Shown here piece by piece: positions 1 through 7,713 of a stretch of 22,633 nucleotides of DNA; positions within the stretch are counted from its first letter, which is position 1, and each line of letters starts with the position of its first letter. The notes beneath the pieces were generated by a model. It was not told where the DNA came from. It made no database searches and was given only the letters and a program-made list of their open reading frames with translations. A program made the position numbers and the translations under genes. The DNA comes from an uncultured Prevotella sp. (lineage in GTDB: Bacteria; Bacteroidota; Bacteroidia; Bacteroidales; Bacteroidaceae), in assembly GCA_900553965.1 (NCBI GenBank), contig USFX01000014.1, positions 1-22,633 on the forward strand, written 5' to 3'.

Positions 1-2
1 CT

Positions 3-881
3 GCCGCTGCCGGCGGTGATGCCGGGCTGACCGTCACGTCAGACCGCGAGGCCTATATGGCCGATTTCGCCGCCTGTCACGCCCGGCTCATGTCAGGCGA
101 ATACAGTAAGATTGTGCTTGCGCGCAGTGCCGACCTACGGACGGATGTCGCCATTGAGGCGGAGACGCTCTTTCTGCGTGCCTGCCGGACATATCCGCGG
201 ATGTTTGTCGTGCTCGTCCATACCCCGCAGAGCGGCACGTGGCTGGCCGCCACACCCGAAATCCTGCTTGAAGGCGACGGGGAGCGCTGGCGTACGGTGG
301 CCTTGGCCGGAACGATGAGGCTTGAAGAAGGCCAGCTCGGGTTTGACAGCCCTCCCTCGCCGCATGGCGACGGAGCCGCACCGGGCATATTGTGGAGCAC
401 GAAGAACATCAAGGAACAGCGTTATGTCGCGACATATATCGCCGACAGCCTGAAGACTCTTGCATGTGACGTGACCGAAGAAGGGCCGAAGACCGTGCGT
501 GCCGGAAATCTGGTTCACCTGCGGAGCGACTTCACGTTTGCGCTGAAACGGGGGCGGAACGTCGGTGACGTGCTCACGGCCCTCCATCCCACACCGGCGG
601 TCTGCGGTCTGCCGAAGGCCGCGACGTGGCGCCACATCGTTGAACATGAGCACACGGAACGCAGCTACTACAGCGGTTTCATGGGCCCGCTGAACCACGA
701 GGGCAGGACCAGTCTGTATGTCTCGCTGCGCTGCATGCGCCGGTTGGACGACCGCCATTTCCGTCTTTATGCTGGCGGCGGACTGCTTCGGGACAGCGAC
801 GCCGCACAGGAATGGCTTGAGACGGAAGCCAAGATGGAGACAATGAAAAGATTGTTCAATTGCGGACAGCAGGATAAATAA
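3..881 (+). CDS. menF: Isochorismate synthase MenF, 5' truncated by window edge
   Basis: Converts chorismate to isochorismate, the first committed step of menaquinone synthesis, in the cytoplasm. The reading frame is open to the left edge, so the Met at 57 is probably internal and the N-terminal part lies outside the window; 292 codons are visible. Counting from Met57, chorismate-utilising enzyme motifs appear in order: KIVLAR at 18-23 (its Lys matches the MenF general base), ATPE at 65-68, ALAGT at 82-86, HPTPAVCG at 177-184, ERSYYSG at 201-207, YAGGGL at 238-243 and WLETEAKM at 253-260. The stop is 3 nt before menD, so the two are surely cotranscribed. The motifs are shared with EntC and salicylate synthases; the men neighbours settle the role as MenF. 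Confidence 0.95.
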   Translation, partial: AAAGGDAGLTVTSDREAYMADFAACHARLMSGEYSKIVLARSADLRTDVAIEAETLFLRACRTYPRMFVVLVHTPQSGTWLAATPEILLEGDGERWRTVALAGTMRLEEGQLGFDSPPSPHGDGAAPGILWSTKNIKEQRYVATYIADSLKTLACDVTEEGPKTVRAGNLVHLRSDFTFALKRGRNVGDVLTALHPTPAVCGLPKAATWRHIVEHEHTERSYYSGFMGPLNHEGRTSLYVSLRCMRRLDDRHFRLYAGGGLLRDSDAAQEWLETEAKMETMKRLFNCGQQDK

Positions 882-884
882 GAA

Positions 885-2543
885 ATGAACCATAACATAC
901 AGATATTAGTTTCGCTGCTCAGTCAGCATGGGGTCAGCAGAGCCGTGGTATGTCCCGGCTCGCGCAATGCCCCGATTGTCCATTGGTTGAGCGGATGCGG
1001 GACGATGGAGTGCTGTCCCGTCACGGACGAACGTTCGGCGGGATTTGTCGCTCTCGGCATGGCGCAGGCTACGGGACGTCCCGTGGCCGTGTGTGTCACG
1101 TCGGGAACGGCGTTGCTCAATCTCGCTCCCGCCGTAGCCGAGGCTTACTACAGGCAAATTCCGCTCGTGGTCATCTCCGCCGACCGGCCGCAGATGTGGA
1201 TTGACCAGCTCGACGGTCAGACGCTACGCCAGCCGGGAGCGCTGGGCGGTTTTGTTGCCCGCTGCGTCACGCTGCCCGAGCCGTCGACGGACGAAAACCG
1301 CCGTTACAGTGAGCGGCTGGTGAATGAGGCCATGCTGGCCGCCCGCCATCCGGTGGGCCGTCCGGTGCATATAAACGTCCCGCTCAGCGAACCGCTGTTC
1401 GATTTCACCGTTGCGGACACGCCGCGTGTCAGGGCTGTGACGCACATCGGAAACGGCGGGGCGTCGGCGGAGATGACAGGGCTGATTGGTGACAGGCTCA
1501 GGACGGCGGTGCGGCCGATGATTGTTGTCGGTCAGTGTGACGACAGCCGCATGCTTGCCGACGCTCTGCGGCGGCTGGCCGGACGTTATGTCGTGCTGCA
1601 GGAACCGCTCAGTCCCGGACCGGGGGCTGTCCGTTTCGACGAAGTGATATATAAAATAGGTATGTCGGCCGACTATATGCCCGACTTCATCCTTTATGCC
1701 GGCGGCACCGTCGTGAGCAAGCGGCTGAAGAATTTCCTGCGTGCCGCGGACGGCGCGGAGACGTGGGCGGTCAGTCCGGACGGAGAGATTCATGACACGT
1801 TCATGACCCAGACGGCCGTGATACAGGCCGACGCCGTGTCGGTGATGGTGGGGCTTGCGGCGCTGTTGTCAGATGATGACGGTGTCTCATCCGCCAGCGG
1901 CTTCCGTTGCCTTTGGACGGCGGCTTTGGCTGCGGCCGACAGCCATGCCGCGGCTTTTGAACCGCGCTACTCCCAGATGATGGCCGTCAGGATGTTTGAG
2001 GCGATGGCCGGTGAGCTGGACTATGACTTCCATGTCCACTATGCCAACAGCTCCGCCGTGCGGTTGGCGAACGTCTATTCAGACCATTATATATATGTGA
2101 ACCGCGGTGTCAACGGAATTGAGGGTTCGCTGTCCACGGCCGCCGGTTTCTCGATGGCGTGTCCGGAGATGACGTTCTGCGTCATCGGCGACCTCAGCTT
2201 CTTCTATGACAGCAACGCCCTTTGGAGTCAGGCGCTATGCGGCAATCTCCGCATCCTCTTGCTCAACAACTGTTGCGGCGGCATCTTCCACCAGCTTCCG
2301 GGGCTCGAGGCGTCGCCGGTGCGCGACAGTTGCATTGCCGCTGAGCATCACGCCAGTGCCCACGGCATCTGCGACGCCCACGACATTGGCTATCTTGCGG
2401 CCCACGATGCCGGCGAACTGGCCCGGAACATGGAGACGTTCCTCTACAGCGGCACTCGCCGCCCGTTGCTTTTTGAAGTGTTCACGGATGCGGAAGAGGA
2501 CGCCGGGGCAATAAAAGAGTATCTGGACGCGTTTAATCTTTAG
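885..2543 (+). CDS. menD: SEPHCHC synthase MenD (ThDP-dependent)
   Basis: Joins isochorismate and 2-oxoglutarate to give SEPHCHC, using thiamine diphosphate and a divalent metal. The protein has 552 residues, normal for MenD. The N-terminal ThDP (Pyr) domain shows VCPGSRNAP at 22-30 and TDERSAGF, whose Glu49 matches the residue that activates the cofactor, then a TSGTALLNL stretch and SADRP. The C-terminal ThDP (PP) domain shows the metal/diphosphate motif GDLSFFYDSN at about 435-444, followed by LLNNCCGG. The start is 3 nt after the menF stop and 20 nt separate its stop from menB. Nothing is truncated or missing. It could be mistaken for another ThDP enzyme, but the N-terminal motif and the neighbours are specific for MenD. 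Confidence 0.97.
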   Translation: MNHNIQILVSLLSQHGVSRAVVCPGSRNAPIVHWLSGCGTMECCPVTDERSAGFVALGMAQATGRPVAVCVTSGTALLNLAPAVAEAYYRQIPLVVISADRPQMWIDQLDGQTLRQPGALGGFVARCVTLPEPSTDENRRYSERLVNEAMLAARHPVGRPVHINVPLSEPLFDFTVADTPRVRAVTHIGNGGASAEMTGLIGDRLRTAVRPMIVVGQCDDSRMLADALRRLAGRYVVLQEPLSPGPGAVRFDEVIYKIGMSADYMPDFILYAGGTVVSKRLKNFLRAADGAETWAVSPDGEIHDTFMTQTAVIQADAVSVMVGLAALLSDDDGVSSASGFRCLWTAALAAADSHAAAFEPRYSQMMAVRMFEAMAGELDYDFHVHYANSSAVRLANVYSDHYIYVNRGVNGIEGSLSTAAGFSMACPEMTFCVIGDLSFFYDSNALWSQALCGNLRILLLNNCCGGIFHQLPGLEASPVRDSCIAAEHHASAHGICDAHDIGYLAAHDAGELARNMETFLYSGTRRPLLFEVFTDAEEDAGAIKEYLDAFNL

Positions 2544-2563
2544 GTATTAATTGTTTGACAACT

Positions 2564-3382
2564 ATGAACAGAGAATGGAAAAAGATCAGGGATTTCGAGG
2601 AAATCCTGTTTGAGGAATACAACGGAATTGCGAAGATAACAATCAACCGTCCGCACTATCGCAATGCTTTCACGCCGAAGACGACATGGGAACTGTCGCA
2701 GGCGTTCTCGCTTTGCCGCGAGATGCAGGACATCAGCGTCGTGCTGCTGACCGGTGCGGGCGACAAGGCTTTCTGCTCCGGCGGCGACATGAACGTGAAG
2801 GGACGCGGCGGATATATCGATGGCGACGGTGTGCCGCGGCTCAGCGTGCTCGACGTGCAGATGCAGATACGCCGTCTGCCGAAGCCCGTCATCGCGATGG
2901 TCAACGGCTATGCCATCGGCGGCGGCCATGTGCTTCATCTTGTCTGCGACCTCACCATAGCCAGCGACAACGCCATCTTCGGACAGACCGGTCCCAAGGT
3001 CGGCTCGTTCGACGCCGGTTTCGGTGCGTCGTATCTTGCGCGCATCGTCGGTCAGAAGAAGGCACGCGAGATATGGTTCCTCTGCCGCCAGTACAGTGCC
3101 GAGGAGGCGGAGCGCATGGGAATGGTGAACAAGGTTGTTCCTTTCGACCGTCTTGAAGACGAGTGCGTGGAATGGGCAGAGACGATGATGGAGCGCAGCC
3201 CGCTGGCCCTGCGTATGATAAAGGCCGGTCTTAACGCCGAACTCGACGGACAGGCGGGCATTCAGGAACTGGCCGGCGACGCCACGATGCTCTACTATTT
3301 CCTTGATGAGGCTCAGGAAGGCGGCCGCGCATTCCTCGAAAAGCGCAAGCCGGACTTCAGGAAGTATCCGAAGATGCCGTAA
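2564..3382 (+). CDS. menB: 1,4-dihydroxy-2-naphthoyl-CoA synthase MenB
   Basis: Closes the second ring: o-succinylbenzoyl-CoA to 1,4-dihydroxy-2-naphthoyl-CoA (crotonase fold, cytoplasm). I chose ATG 2564 (272 aa, beginning MNREWKKI) over an in-frame TTG at 2555, because MenB proteins usually begin near this REW segment. Visible motifs are CSGGD at 71-75 (oxyanion hole), GYAIGGGHVLH at 115-125, FGQTGPKVGSFD at 139-150 and the KKARE segment. The QTG at 141-143 is typical of the bicarbonate-dependent (type I) MenB class, and Asp150 matches the catalytic Asp of the SFD motif. It sits between menD and menC, but the 211-bp repeat-filled gap after it is unusual within such an operon. Confidence 0.97.
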   Translation: MNREWKKIRDFEEILFEEYNGIAKITINRPHYRNAFTPKTTWELSQAFSLCREMQDISVVLLTGAGDKAFCSGGDMNVKGRGGYIDGDGVPRLSVLDVQMQIRRLPKPVIAMVNGYAIGGGHVLHLVCDLTIASDNAIFGQTGPKVGSFDAGFGASYLARIVGQKKAREIWFLCRQYSAEEAERMGMVNKVVPFDRLEDECVEWAETMMERSPLALRMIKAGLNAELDGQAGIQELAGDATMLYYFLDEAQEGGRAFLEKRKPDFRKYPKMP

Positions 3383-3399
3383 TTTAAGTGAAGAAGTAA

Positions 3400-3577
3400 G
3401 AGTGATGAGTGAAGAGGTATGATTACATTTTGTTGTTCCAAATAGGAATTGCATTTTCATATAACAAAGCAAATCATACCTCTTCACTCACAACTCTTCA
3501 CTCTGACCTTTAAACTTAAAGGTAATCATACCTCTTCACTCATCACTCAGACCTCTGCACTATAAGCACTCAGACCT
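3400..3577. repeat. 27-bp inverted repeat plus direct repeats in the menB-menC gap
   Basis: The menB-menC gap (3383-3593) holds no gene. Positions 3400-3426 and 3522-3548 are perfect reverse complements (27 bp), with a 95-nt spacer. A third, partial copy lies inside the spacer: the 19-mer at 3472-3490 equals 3524-3542. A shorter unit, CACTC(A/T)GACCT, occurs at 3499-3509, 3544-3554 and 3567-3577. The left arm is purine-rich (GAGTGAAGAGG core) and the right arm pyrimidine-rich. The arms could fold in the transcript, but no T-run follows that would make a normal intrinsic terminator. It looks like a non-coding repeat element; whether it moves or regulates is unknown. Confidence 0.85.
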
Positions 3578-3593
3578 CATAACTTGAAAAAAC

Positions 3594-4628
3594 ATGAAAT
3601 ACAAAATCAATATAACGGAGCGTGTGCTCCACTTCAAGCAGCCGGCGGGAACGTCGCGCGGCATTTACACCACCCGCAAGTCGTGGTTTCTTGAACTCAC
3701 TTCAGACGAGATGCCGGGACGGCGCGGAGTGGGGGAGTGTGCCCCGCTGCCGTCGTTGAGCTGTGACGACATACCGGAATACGGCAAAACGCTGCGTGCG
3801 CTTTGCGACAAGTTCGAGCAGGAAGGCGTGATAGACTATGCCGTGATGCGGCCTTATCCGTCGATGCTCTTCGGTCTGGAGACGGCGTTGCGTCACTTTG
3901 AGGCAGGAACGGCGGCATTGTTCGACACGCCGTTCAGCCGTGGAGAAGAGGGAATAACCATCAACGGACTTGTGTGGATGGGCAGTTACGACGAGATGCT
4001 CAGCCGTATGGAGGCCAAGATAGAGCAGGGCTTTCATTGCATCAAGCTGAAGATCGGTGCAATAGACTTTGACAGTGAGCTTGACCTGCTGCGCCGCATC
4101 CGCGAACGTTTCTCCCATCGGGAGATGACGATACGCCTCGACGCCAACGGAGCGTTCCGTTTCGATGAAGCTCTGTATAAGTTGGAACTGCTCTCCCAGT
4201 ATGCCGTACATTCCATTGAGCAGCCCATTGCGGCACACCAGTGGGGCAATATGGCCGAGCTGTGCCGCGAATCTCCGCTGCCGATAGCCCTCGACGAGGA
4301 GCTTATCGGGGTGAACCAGCCGGAGATGAAAGCTCACATCCTCAATATAATAAAGCCGGCATACATCGTCCTGAAGCCGTCGCTGCACGGAGGTATGCGC
4401 GGAACGGAAGAATGGATTGCCGCCGCACGGGCCAAGGACATAGGCACGTGGATGACGAGTGCGCTCGAAAGCAACGTCGGACTGAACGCCATTGCCCAGT
4501 TGACAGCCCATGTCTATGGCCGCAACATCCGCGTTCCTCAGGGCCTCGGCACGGGACAGCTGTTCACGGACAACATTCCGATGCCGCTTGAAGTGAGGGG
4601 CGAGAAGCTGTGGTACGCTGTTGAATGA
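3594..4628 (+). CDS. menC: o-Succinylbenzoate synthase MenC
   Basis: Dehydrates SHCHC to o-succinylbenzoate; an enolase-superfamily enzyme acting in the cytoplasm. The protein has 344 residues, with the N-terminal capping domain first and the (beta/alpha) barrel from about residue 120. Expected catalytic residues are all visible: KLK at 151-153 (second Lys is the acid/base), metal ligands Asp183 (RLDANGAF), Glu209 (SIEQP) and Asp234 (ALDEE), and Lys261 in VLKPSLHGG. The C-terminal GLGTGQLFTDN segment is also typical. The start ATG at 3594 follows the repeat-filled gap, so translation and possibly transcription may be partly independent of menB. Related enolase-superfamily racemases share the fold, but the men context decides. 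Confidence 0.96.
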   Translation: MKYKINITERVLHFKQPAGTSRGIYTTRKSWFLELTSDEMPGRRGVGECAPLPSLSCDDIPEYGKTLRALCDKFEQEGVIDYAVMRPYPSMLFGLETALRHFEAGTAALFDTPFSRGEEGITINGLVWMGSYDEMLSRMEAKIEQGFHCIKLKIGAIDFDSELDLLRRIRERFSHREMTIRLDANGAFRFDEALYKLELLSQYAVHSIEQPIAAHQWGNMAELCRESPLPIALDEELIGVNQPEMKAHILNIIKPAYIVLKPSLHGGMRGTEEWIAAARAKDIGTWMTSALESNVGLNAIAQLTAHVYGRNIRVPQGLGTGQLFTDNIPMPLEVRGEKLWYAVE

Positions 4629-4668
4629 GGTCTTTACGATTTTGTGGCTTTTGTATTTGTAATGTGTA

Positions 4669-5772
4669 ATGGATTTAGAGGAGTTCCTGAACGAATGGCA
4701 TAACGATTCCGACTGTGTGCTTGTCCATACGAGCGGCTCAACTGGGGAGCCGAAACCGCTGTGGGTGGAGAAACGTCGTATGGAGGCTTCGGCCCGCATC
4801 ACGTGTTCTTTTCTTGGACTGAAGCCTGGCGACACGGCTTTGCTGTGCATGTCGCTTGACTATATCGCCGGCAAGATGATGGTGGTGCGGGCGCTGACGT
4901 GCGGTCTCCGGCTTGTCACAGTCGAACCCTCCGGCCATCCATTTTCGTTGGATGTCCGAGGAGCGGAGAGTGAGGAGCGTGGAGTGGGGAATGCTGATGA
5001 AGCGCTTGATGGTCTTCTCCCTCCTCCCTCCACACTCCTCCCTCCTCGAAAAGCTATTCCTCTAACAGAAATATCCTTTGCCGCAATGGTCCCCATGCAG
5101 GTCTACAACACCCTGCAAGTGCCCGAAGAGCGTGAGCGGCTTATGCAAGTACGCCATCTGATAATCGGTGGTGGGGCGATAGACGACGCCATGGCGGCGG
5201 AACTCCGAACGTTTCCCAATGCCGTATGGAGCACTTACGGCATGACCGAGACACTGTCGCACATTGCCTTGCGCCGGCTCAGCGGACCGGATGCCAGCGA
5301 GTGGTACACGCCGTTCGACACGGTGGAGGTCAGTCTGAACGCGGACGGATGTCTTGTGATTGACGCTCCCGAAGTCTGTCCCGCCGTATTGGTGACCAAC
5401 GATCGAGCCGAGATTGCCCCCGACGGACGGCGTTTCCGCATCATCGGTCGCCGCGACAATGTTATTTGTAGCGGTGGAGTGAAGATACAGATAGAGGAGG
5501 TTGAGCGTGCTTTGAAGCCGCATCTGTCGTTCCCTTATATTATAACGCGGTGCCGTGACGCCAAGTTCGGCGAGGCCATCGTGCTGCTCATGCAGTCGGA
5601 CGACGTGGCTATGGCGCGCGAGATATGCCGCCGCGTCCTTCCCCGCTATTGGCAACCGAAGCACTATCTGTCCGTTGCCGCCATTCCGATGACGGAGACA
5701 GGCAAGCCGGCGAGGAAGCGGGCGGAGCAGTATGCCGAAGGTCTTGTCGGACAGAAAGGCGGTCGGCATTGA
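4669..5772 (+). CDS. menE: o-Succinylbenzoate-CoA ligase MenE with an in-frame low-complexity insert
   Basis: Activates o-succinylbenzoate to its CoA ester through an acyl-adenylate (ANL superfamily). The protein has 367 residues and a short N-terminus. ANL motifs are in order: phosphate loop TSGSTGEPKP at 21-30, STYGMTET at 188-195, the hinge region RIIGRRDNVICSGGVKI at 257-273, and the C-terminal TGKPARK at 344-350, whose Lys346 fits the adenylation lysine. It starts 40 nt after menC. Residues about 97-127 (rich in Glu/Arg, then Leu/Pro) are coded by an inverted repeat at 4958-5047 and look like an insertion between the SGHP segment and the FAAMVP segment. All core motifs remain, so the enzyme is probably active. 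It ends 32 nt before the convergent regulator gene. Confidence 0.94.
   Translation: MDLEEFLNEWHNDSDCVLVHTSGSTGEPKPLWVEKRRMEASARITCSFLGLKPGDTALLCMSLDYIAGKMMVVRALTCGLRLVTVEPSGHPFSLDVRGAESEERGVGNADEALDGLLPPPSTLLPPRKAIPLTEISFAAMVPMQVYNTLQVPEERERLMQVRHLIIGGGAIDDAMAAELRTFPNAVWSTYGMTETLSHIALRRLSGPDASEWYTPFDTVEVSLNADGCLVIDAPEVCPAVLVTNDRAEIAPDGRRFRIIGRRDNVICSGGVKIQIEEVERALKPHLSFPYIITRCRDAKFGEAIVLLMQSDDVAMAREICRRVLPRYWQPKHYLSVAAIPMTETGKPARKRAEQYAEGLVGQKGGRH
4958..5047. repeat. Imperfect inverted repeat inserted in the menE coding sequence
   Basis: The left arm (4958-4990) is almost all G/A with GAGTGAGGAG as its core, and the right arm (5016-5047) is almost all C/T. The reverse complement of the right arm resembles the left arm with a few mismatches and gaps. 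Arm to arm the element spans 90 bp, exactly 30 codons, so it keeps the frame. The composition and polarity (purine arm first) match the repeat in the menB-menC gap, suggesting the same class of element. The translated stretch includes ESEERG and LLPPPSTLLPP. Confidence 0.75.
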
Positions 5773-5804
5773 GACCGGAAGACGATTCTTATTATGTCCT
5801 GACG

Positions 5805-7448
5805 TCAGTCAGACGTTTTGCATAGTTCTGTCACGTCGTTTTCAAATGTCTCTTTGCAGATAGCTTTGCTTTTCACGGTTGACCGGTAATTATATATGGT
5901 GCGTGGAGTGTAAAAGAGCAGATTGCTTATTTCGTTGCTCTCTTTCACTCCCAGTCTTATCAGAGCGAATATGCGCAGTTCGGTTGTCAGCTGGCCGGGT
6001 TTGGTCTTTATGGCATGTTCCGGTAGCAGCAGACTGTTTAGCTCGGTGACGAATGTCGGATATTGGTCGAGGAACGCCTTGTCGAAGTTGTGCATGAATG
6101 TTGCTGCGTCTTCATCCGATAGCCTCGACGATGTCATGGTGCTGAGAAGGTCGTTCACCTGGTTGGCCTTAATCTTTCTGACCACCATCTTCTGATATTT
6201 GCTCAGTCTGTCGATATATTTGGAGCATAGGTCGATATACAGCTTGGCCAGTCCCTCGCGCTTGATGTTGGTTGCTATCAGTTCTTCGTTTGATTTGGCC
6301 AGCTGGCCGTTCATTTCCTTCAGTTTTCCGTTGAGGTCGGTCAACTGTCTGTTTGTTTCCGCTATTTTATGACGGCGTTTGGTCAGCAGTTTGTTCTGCC
6401 TGATGATAAGAACAGATGATATTATCAGTCCAATCAGGAGAATGATACTTCCCGTCAGTGAATATTTCAGTTTGGTGTTCTGTGAGTTTATCATATCCTT
6501 ATATTCTGACACGATGGCCGGCAGTTTGTTTGATATGTCTATAATCCTCAGCCTGTTGTTATAGAACTTCGCGTCCTCCATGGATATACAGATATACTTT
6601 TCGGCCTGTTTCAGGTTCTTTCCCGATCTGAATATCATCATGGCCAGCTCCTGTATCGAGATGTTTTCCTTTACCGGTGTCATCATGTCGGTGATGGCCG
6701 TGCGAAGCATATACTCTTCGTGCTTCTCATGGTCATTGAAAAACGAGTAGCAGCATGCGGCGGCAAAGCACGCCGTGGAATAGAGGCGGGAATTGTTCGG
6801 TTCGTTCTCCAATACCTTATTATAATATGCTACGGCTTTTTTGTGGTCATTGTTTACGTAGAGATGATATTCTCCCATAAGATAGTTGTAGTTGTTGGGT
6901 GAATCCTTGGCAAATGGAATTGCGCGCTGGAGAAACTTCAGCTTGTTCTTCCAGTAGACGGTCCTATATTCATTGTCATTGCAGTAGTCGCTCCAGTATG
7001 TGTACAGCCAGTATAGCGTGATGTTATATTCGTATTTCAGTGAGTTGTCCATCTGTTCCTCGTCCAGCCTGTCGAGTTTTTCCTTCGCCTCACTATACAG
7101 GCCGCATGCGGCGAGCAGTATAGCCTGATGGATAGTGTTCAGGTTGTAATAATAGCTGTCGTTTTCCTTGGTGGCCAGTTCGAGTCCTTTCTTCACGTAT
7201 GCCATTGCCGAGTCAAACCTGAAGTAATGGTATTCGTTGTAAATCTCGTTATACATCTTCAGCTTTGTCTGTCGGTCGGCGGTCAGTTGGGTGCTTTTCT
7301 TGATCTGTTGTATTCTGTTTTCTTTCTCCTGTGTGTAGAACTCACGCTTGTCAATCGCGCTGTCAAGCTGTCTGTACAGATATTGGTTGTCTGCACTGAC
7401 TGTAAGGCATGCGATGTATAGCAAGGCGGTGATTAGTATTGTTTTCAT
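5805..7448 (-). CDS. susR: SusR-type membrane-spanning transcriptional regulator
   Basis: Likely activates the adjacent locus on sensing a periplasmic oligosaccharide. The 547 residues show a signal peptide or signal anchor (1-19), a helical TPR-like region (about 60-300) expected in the periplasm, one membrane segment at about 330-349, a coiled coil at about 351-395, and a C-terminal part (about 396-547) like the DUF6377/SusR family. The TELRIFALIRLG segment (489-500) followed by ISNLLFYTPRTIYNYRSTVK (507-526) resembles a LuxR-like helix-turn-helix. No kinase or receiver domain is present, so it is not a hybrid two-component protein. It is divergent from susC and convergent with menE, and its base composition is more AT-rich than the men genes. 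Family assignment is firm; the ligand is unknown. Confidence 0.88.
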   Translation of the reverse strand: MKTILITALLYIACLTVSADNQYLYRQLDSAIDKREFYTQEKENRIQQIKKSTQLTADRQTKLKMYNEIYNEYHYFRFDSAMAYVKKGLELATKENDSYYYNLNTIHQAILLAACGLYSEAKEKLDRLDEEQMDNSLKYEYNITLYWLYTYWSDYCNDNEYRTVYWKNKLKFLQRAIPFAKDSPNNYNYLMGEYHLYVNNDHKKAVAYYNKVLENEPNNSRLYSTACFAAACCYSFFNDHEKHEEYMLRTAITDMMTPVKENISIQELAMMIFRSGKNLKQAEKYICISMEDAKFYNNRLRIIDISNKLPAIVSEYKDMINSQNTKLKYSLTGSIILLIGLIISSVLIIRQNKLLTKRRHKIAETNRQLTDLNGKLKEMNGQLAKSNEELIATNIKREGLAKLYIDLCSKYIDRLSKYQKMVVRKIKANQVNDLLSTMTSSRLSDEDAATFMHNFDKAFLDQYPTFVTELNSLLLPEHAIKTKPGQLTTELRIFALIRLGVKESNEISNLLFYTPRTIYNYRSTVKSKAICKETFENDVTELCKTSD

Positions 7449-7471
7449 AAGTCAGATTTTTATTTCGGATA

Positions 7472-7479
7472 CAAAGATA
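7472..7479 (-). promoter_or_regulatory. Putative -7 promoter element for the susR-type gene
   Basis: On the - strand this reads TATCTTTG, matching the Bacteroidetes TAnnTTTG -7 consensus. It lies 23 nt before the start codon at 7448, which would give a short leader. No good TTTG -33 element is visible in the AT-rich sequence upstream. Confidence 0.65.
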
Positions 7480-7502
7480 AATTAAAATAATTAAAAATAC
7501 AT

Positions 7503-7601
7503 AATGTACTTGAGGATATTTTGATGTTTCTATTTAAATCATTGATAATTAGTGGTATAAAGCAGTTTTTCATATTCCATAAATGTACCTGATATGTACT
7601 T
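7503..7601 (+). promoter_or_regulatory. Three ATGTAC boxes, candidate regulator binding sites
   Basis: ATGTAC occurs at 7504-7509, 7583-7588 and 7594-7599, within a 9-mer of the form (A/T)ATGTAC(C/T)T. The last two copies are 11 bp apart, about one helical turn, and end 29 bp before the TATCTTTG element of the susC promoter. That is a usual position for an activator. Assignment to the SusR-type protein is an inference from position only. Confidence 0.45.
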
Positions 7602-7628
7602 TCGGACATCATGTGCGCATATTTTCAA

Positions 7629-7636
7629 TATCTTTG
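7629..7636 (+). promoter_or_regulatory. Putative -7 promoter element for the susC operon
   Basis: TATCTTTG matches the TAnnTTTG consensus exactly. Transcription would begin near 7643 and leave an untranslated leader of about 70 nt before susC at 7714. The -33 region is weak, with only a TTTCG near 7600-7604, which fits a promoter that needs an activator. Confidence 0.7.
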
Positions 7637-7713
7637 CAATCAAAACAGAGCATATTTGTTTTTACGGCGAAAAGAACCTAACCAATAACAATATTAATCA
7701 TTAATTAAAAATC

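Noticed and set aside
2555..2563. TTG start for menB, giving three more residues
   Set aside because: ATG at 2564 gives the N-terminus expected for MenB, and TTG starts are rare in this group.
3702..4850. Long open frame on the - strand over menC and the start of menE
   Set aside because: It is the antisense of genes with complete catalytic motifs, spans two genes, and its translation shows no recognisable domain. High GC makes such shadows common here.
885..5772. A menH (SHCHC synthase) hidden in the men operon
   Set aside because: No alpha/beta-hydrolase reading frame or GxSxG-containing gene lies between menF and menE; the step must be encoded elsewhere or occur otherwise.
5796..5810. 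CTGACGTCAG palindrome between menE and the regulator gene as an operator or terminator
   Set aside because: A 10-bp palindrome overlapping the regulator stop codon, at a convergent junction with no promoter to control and no T-run.
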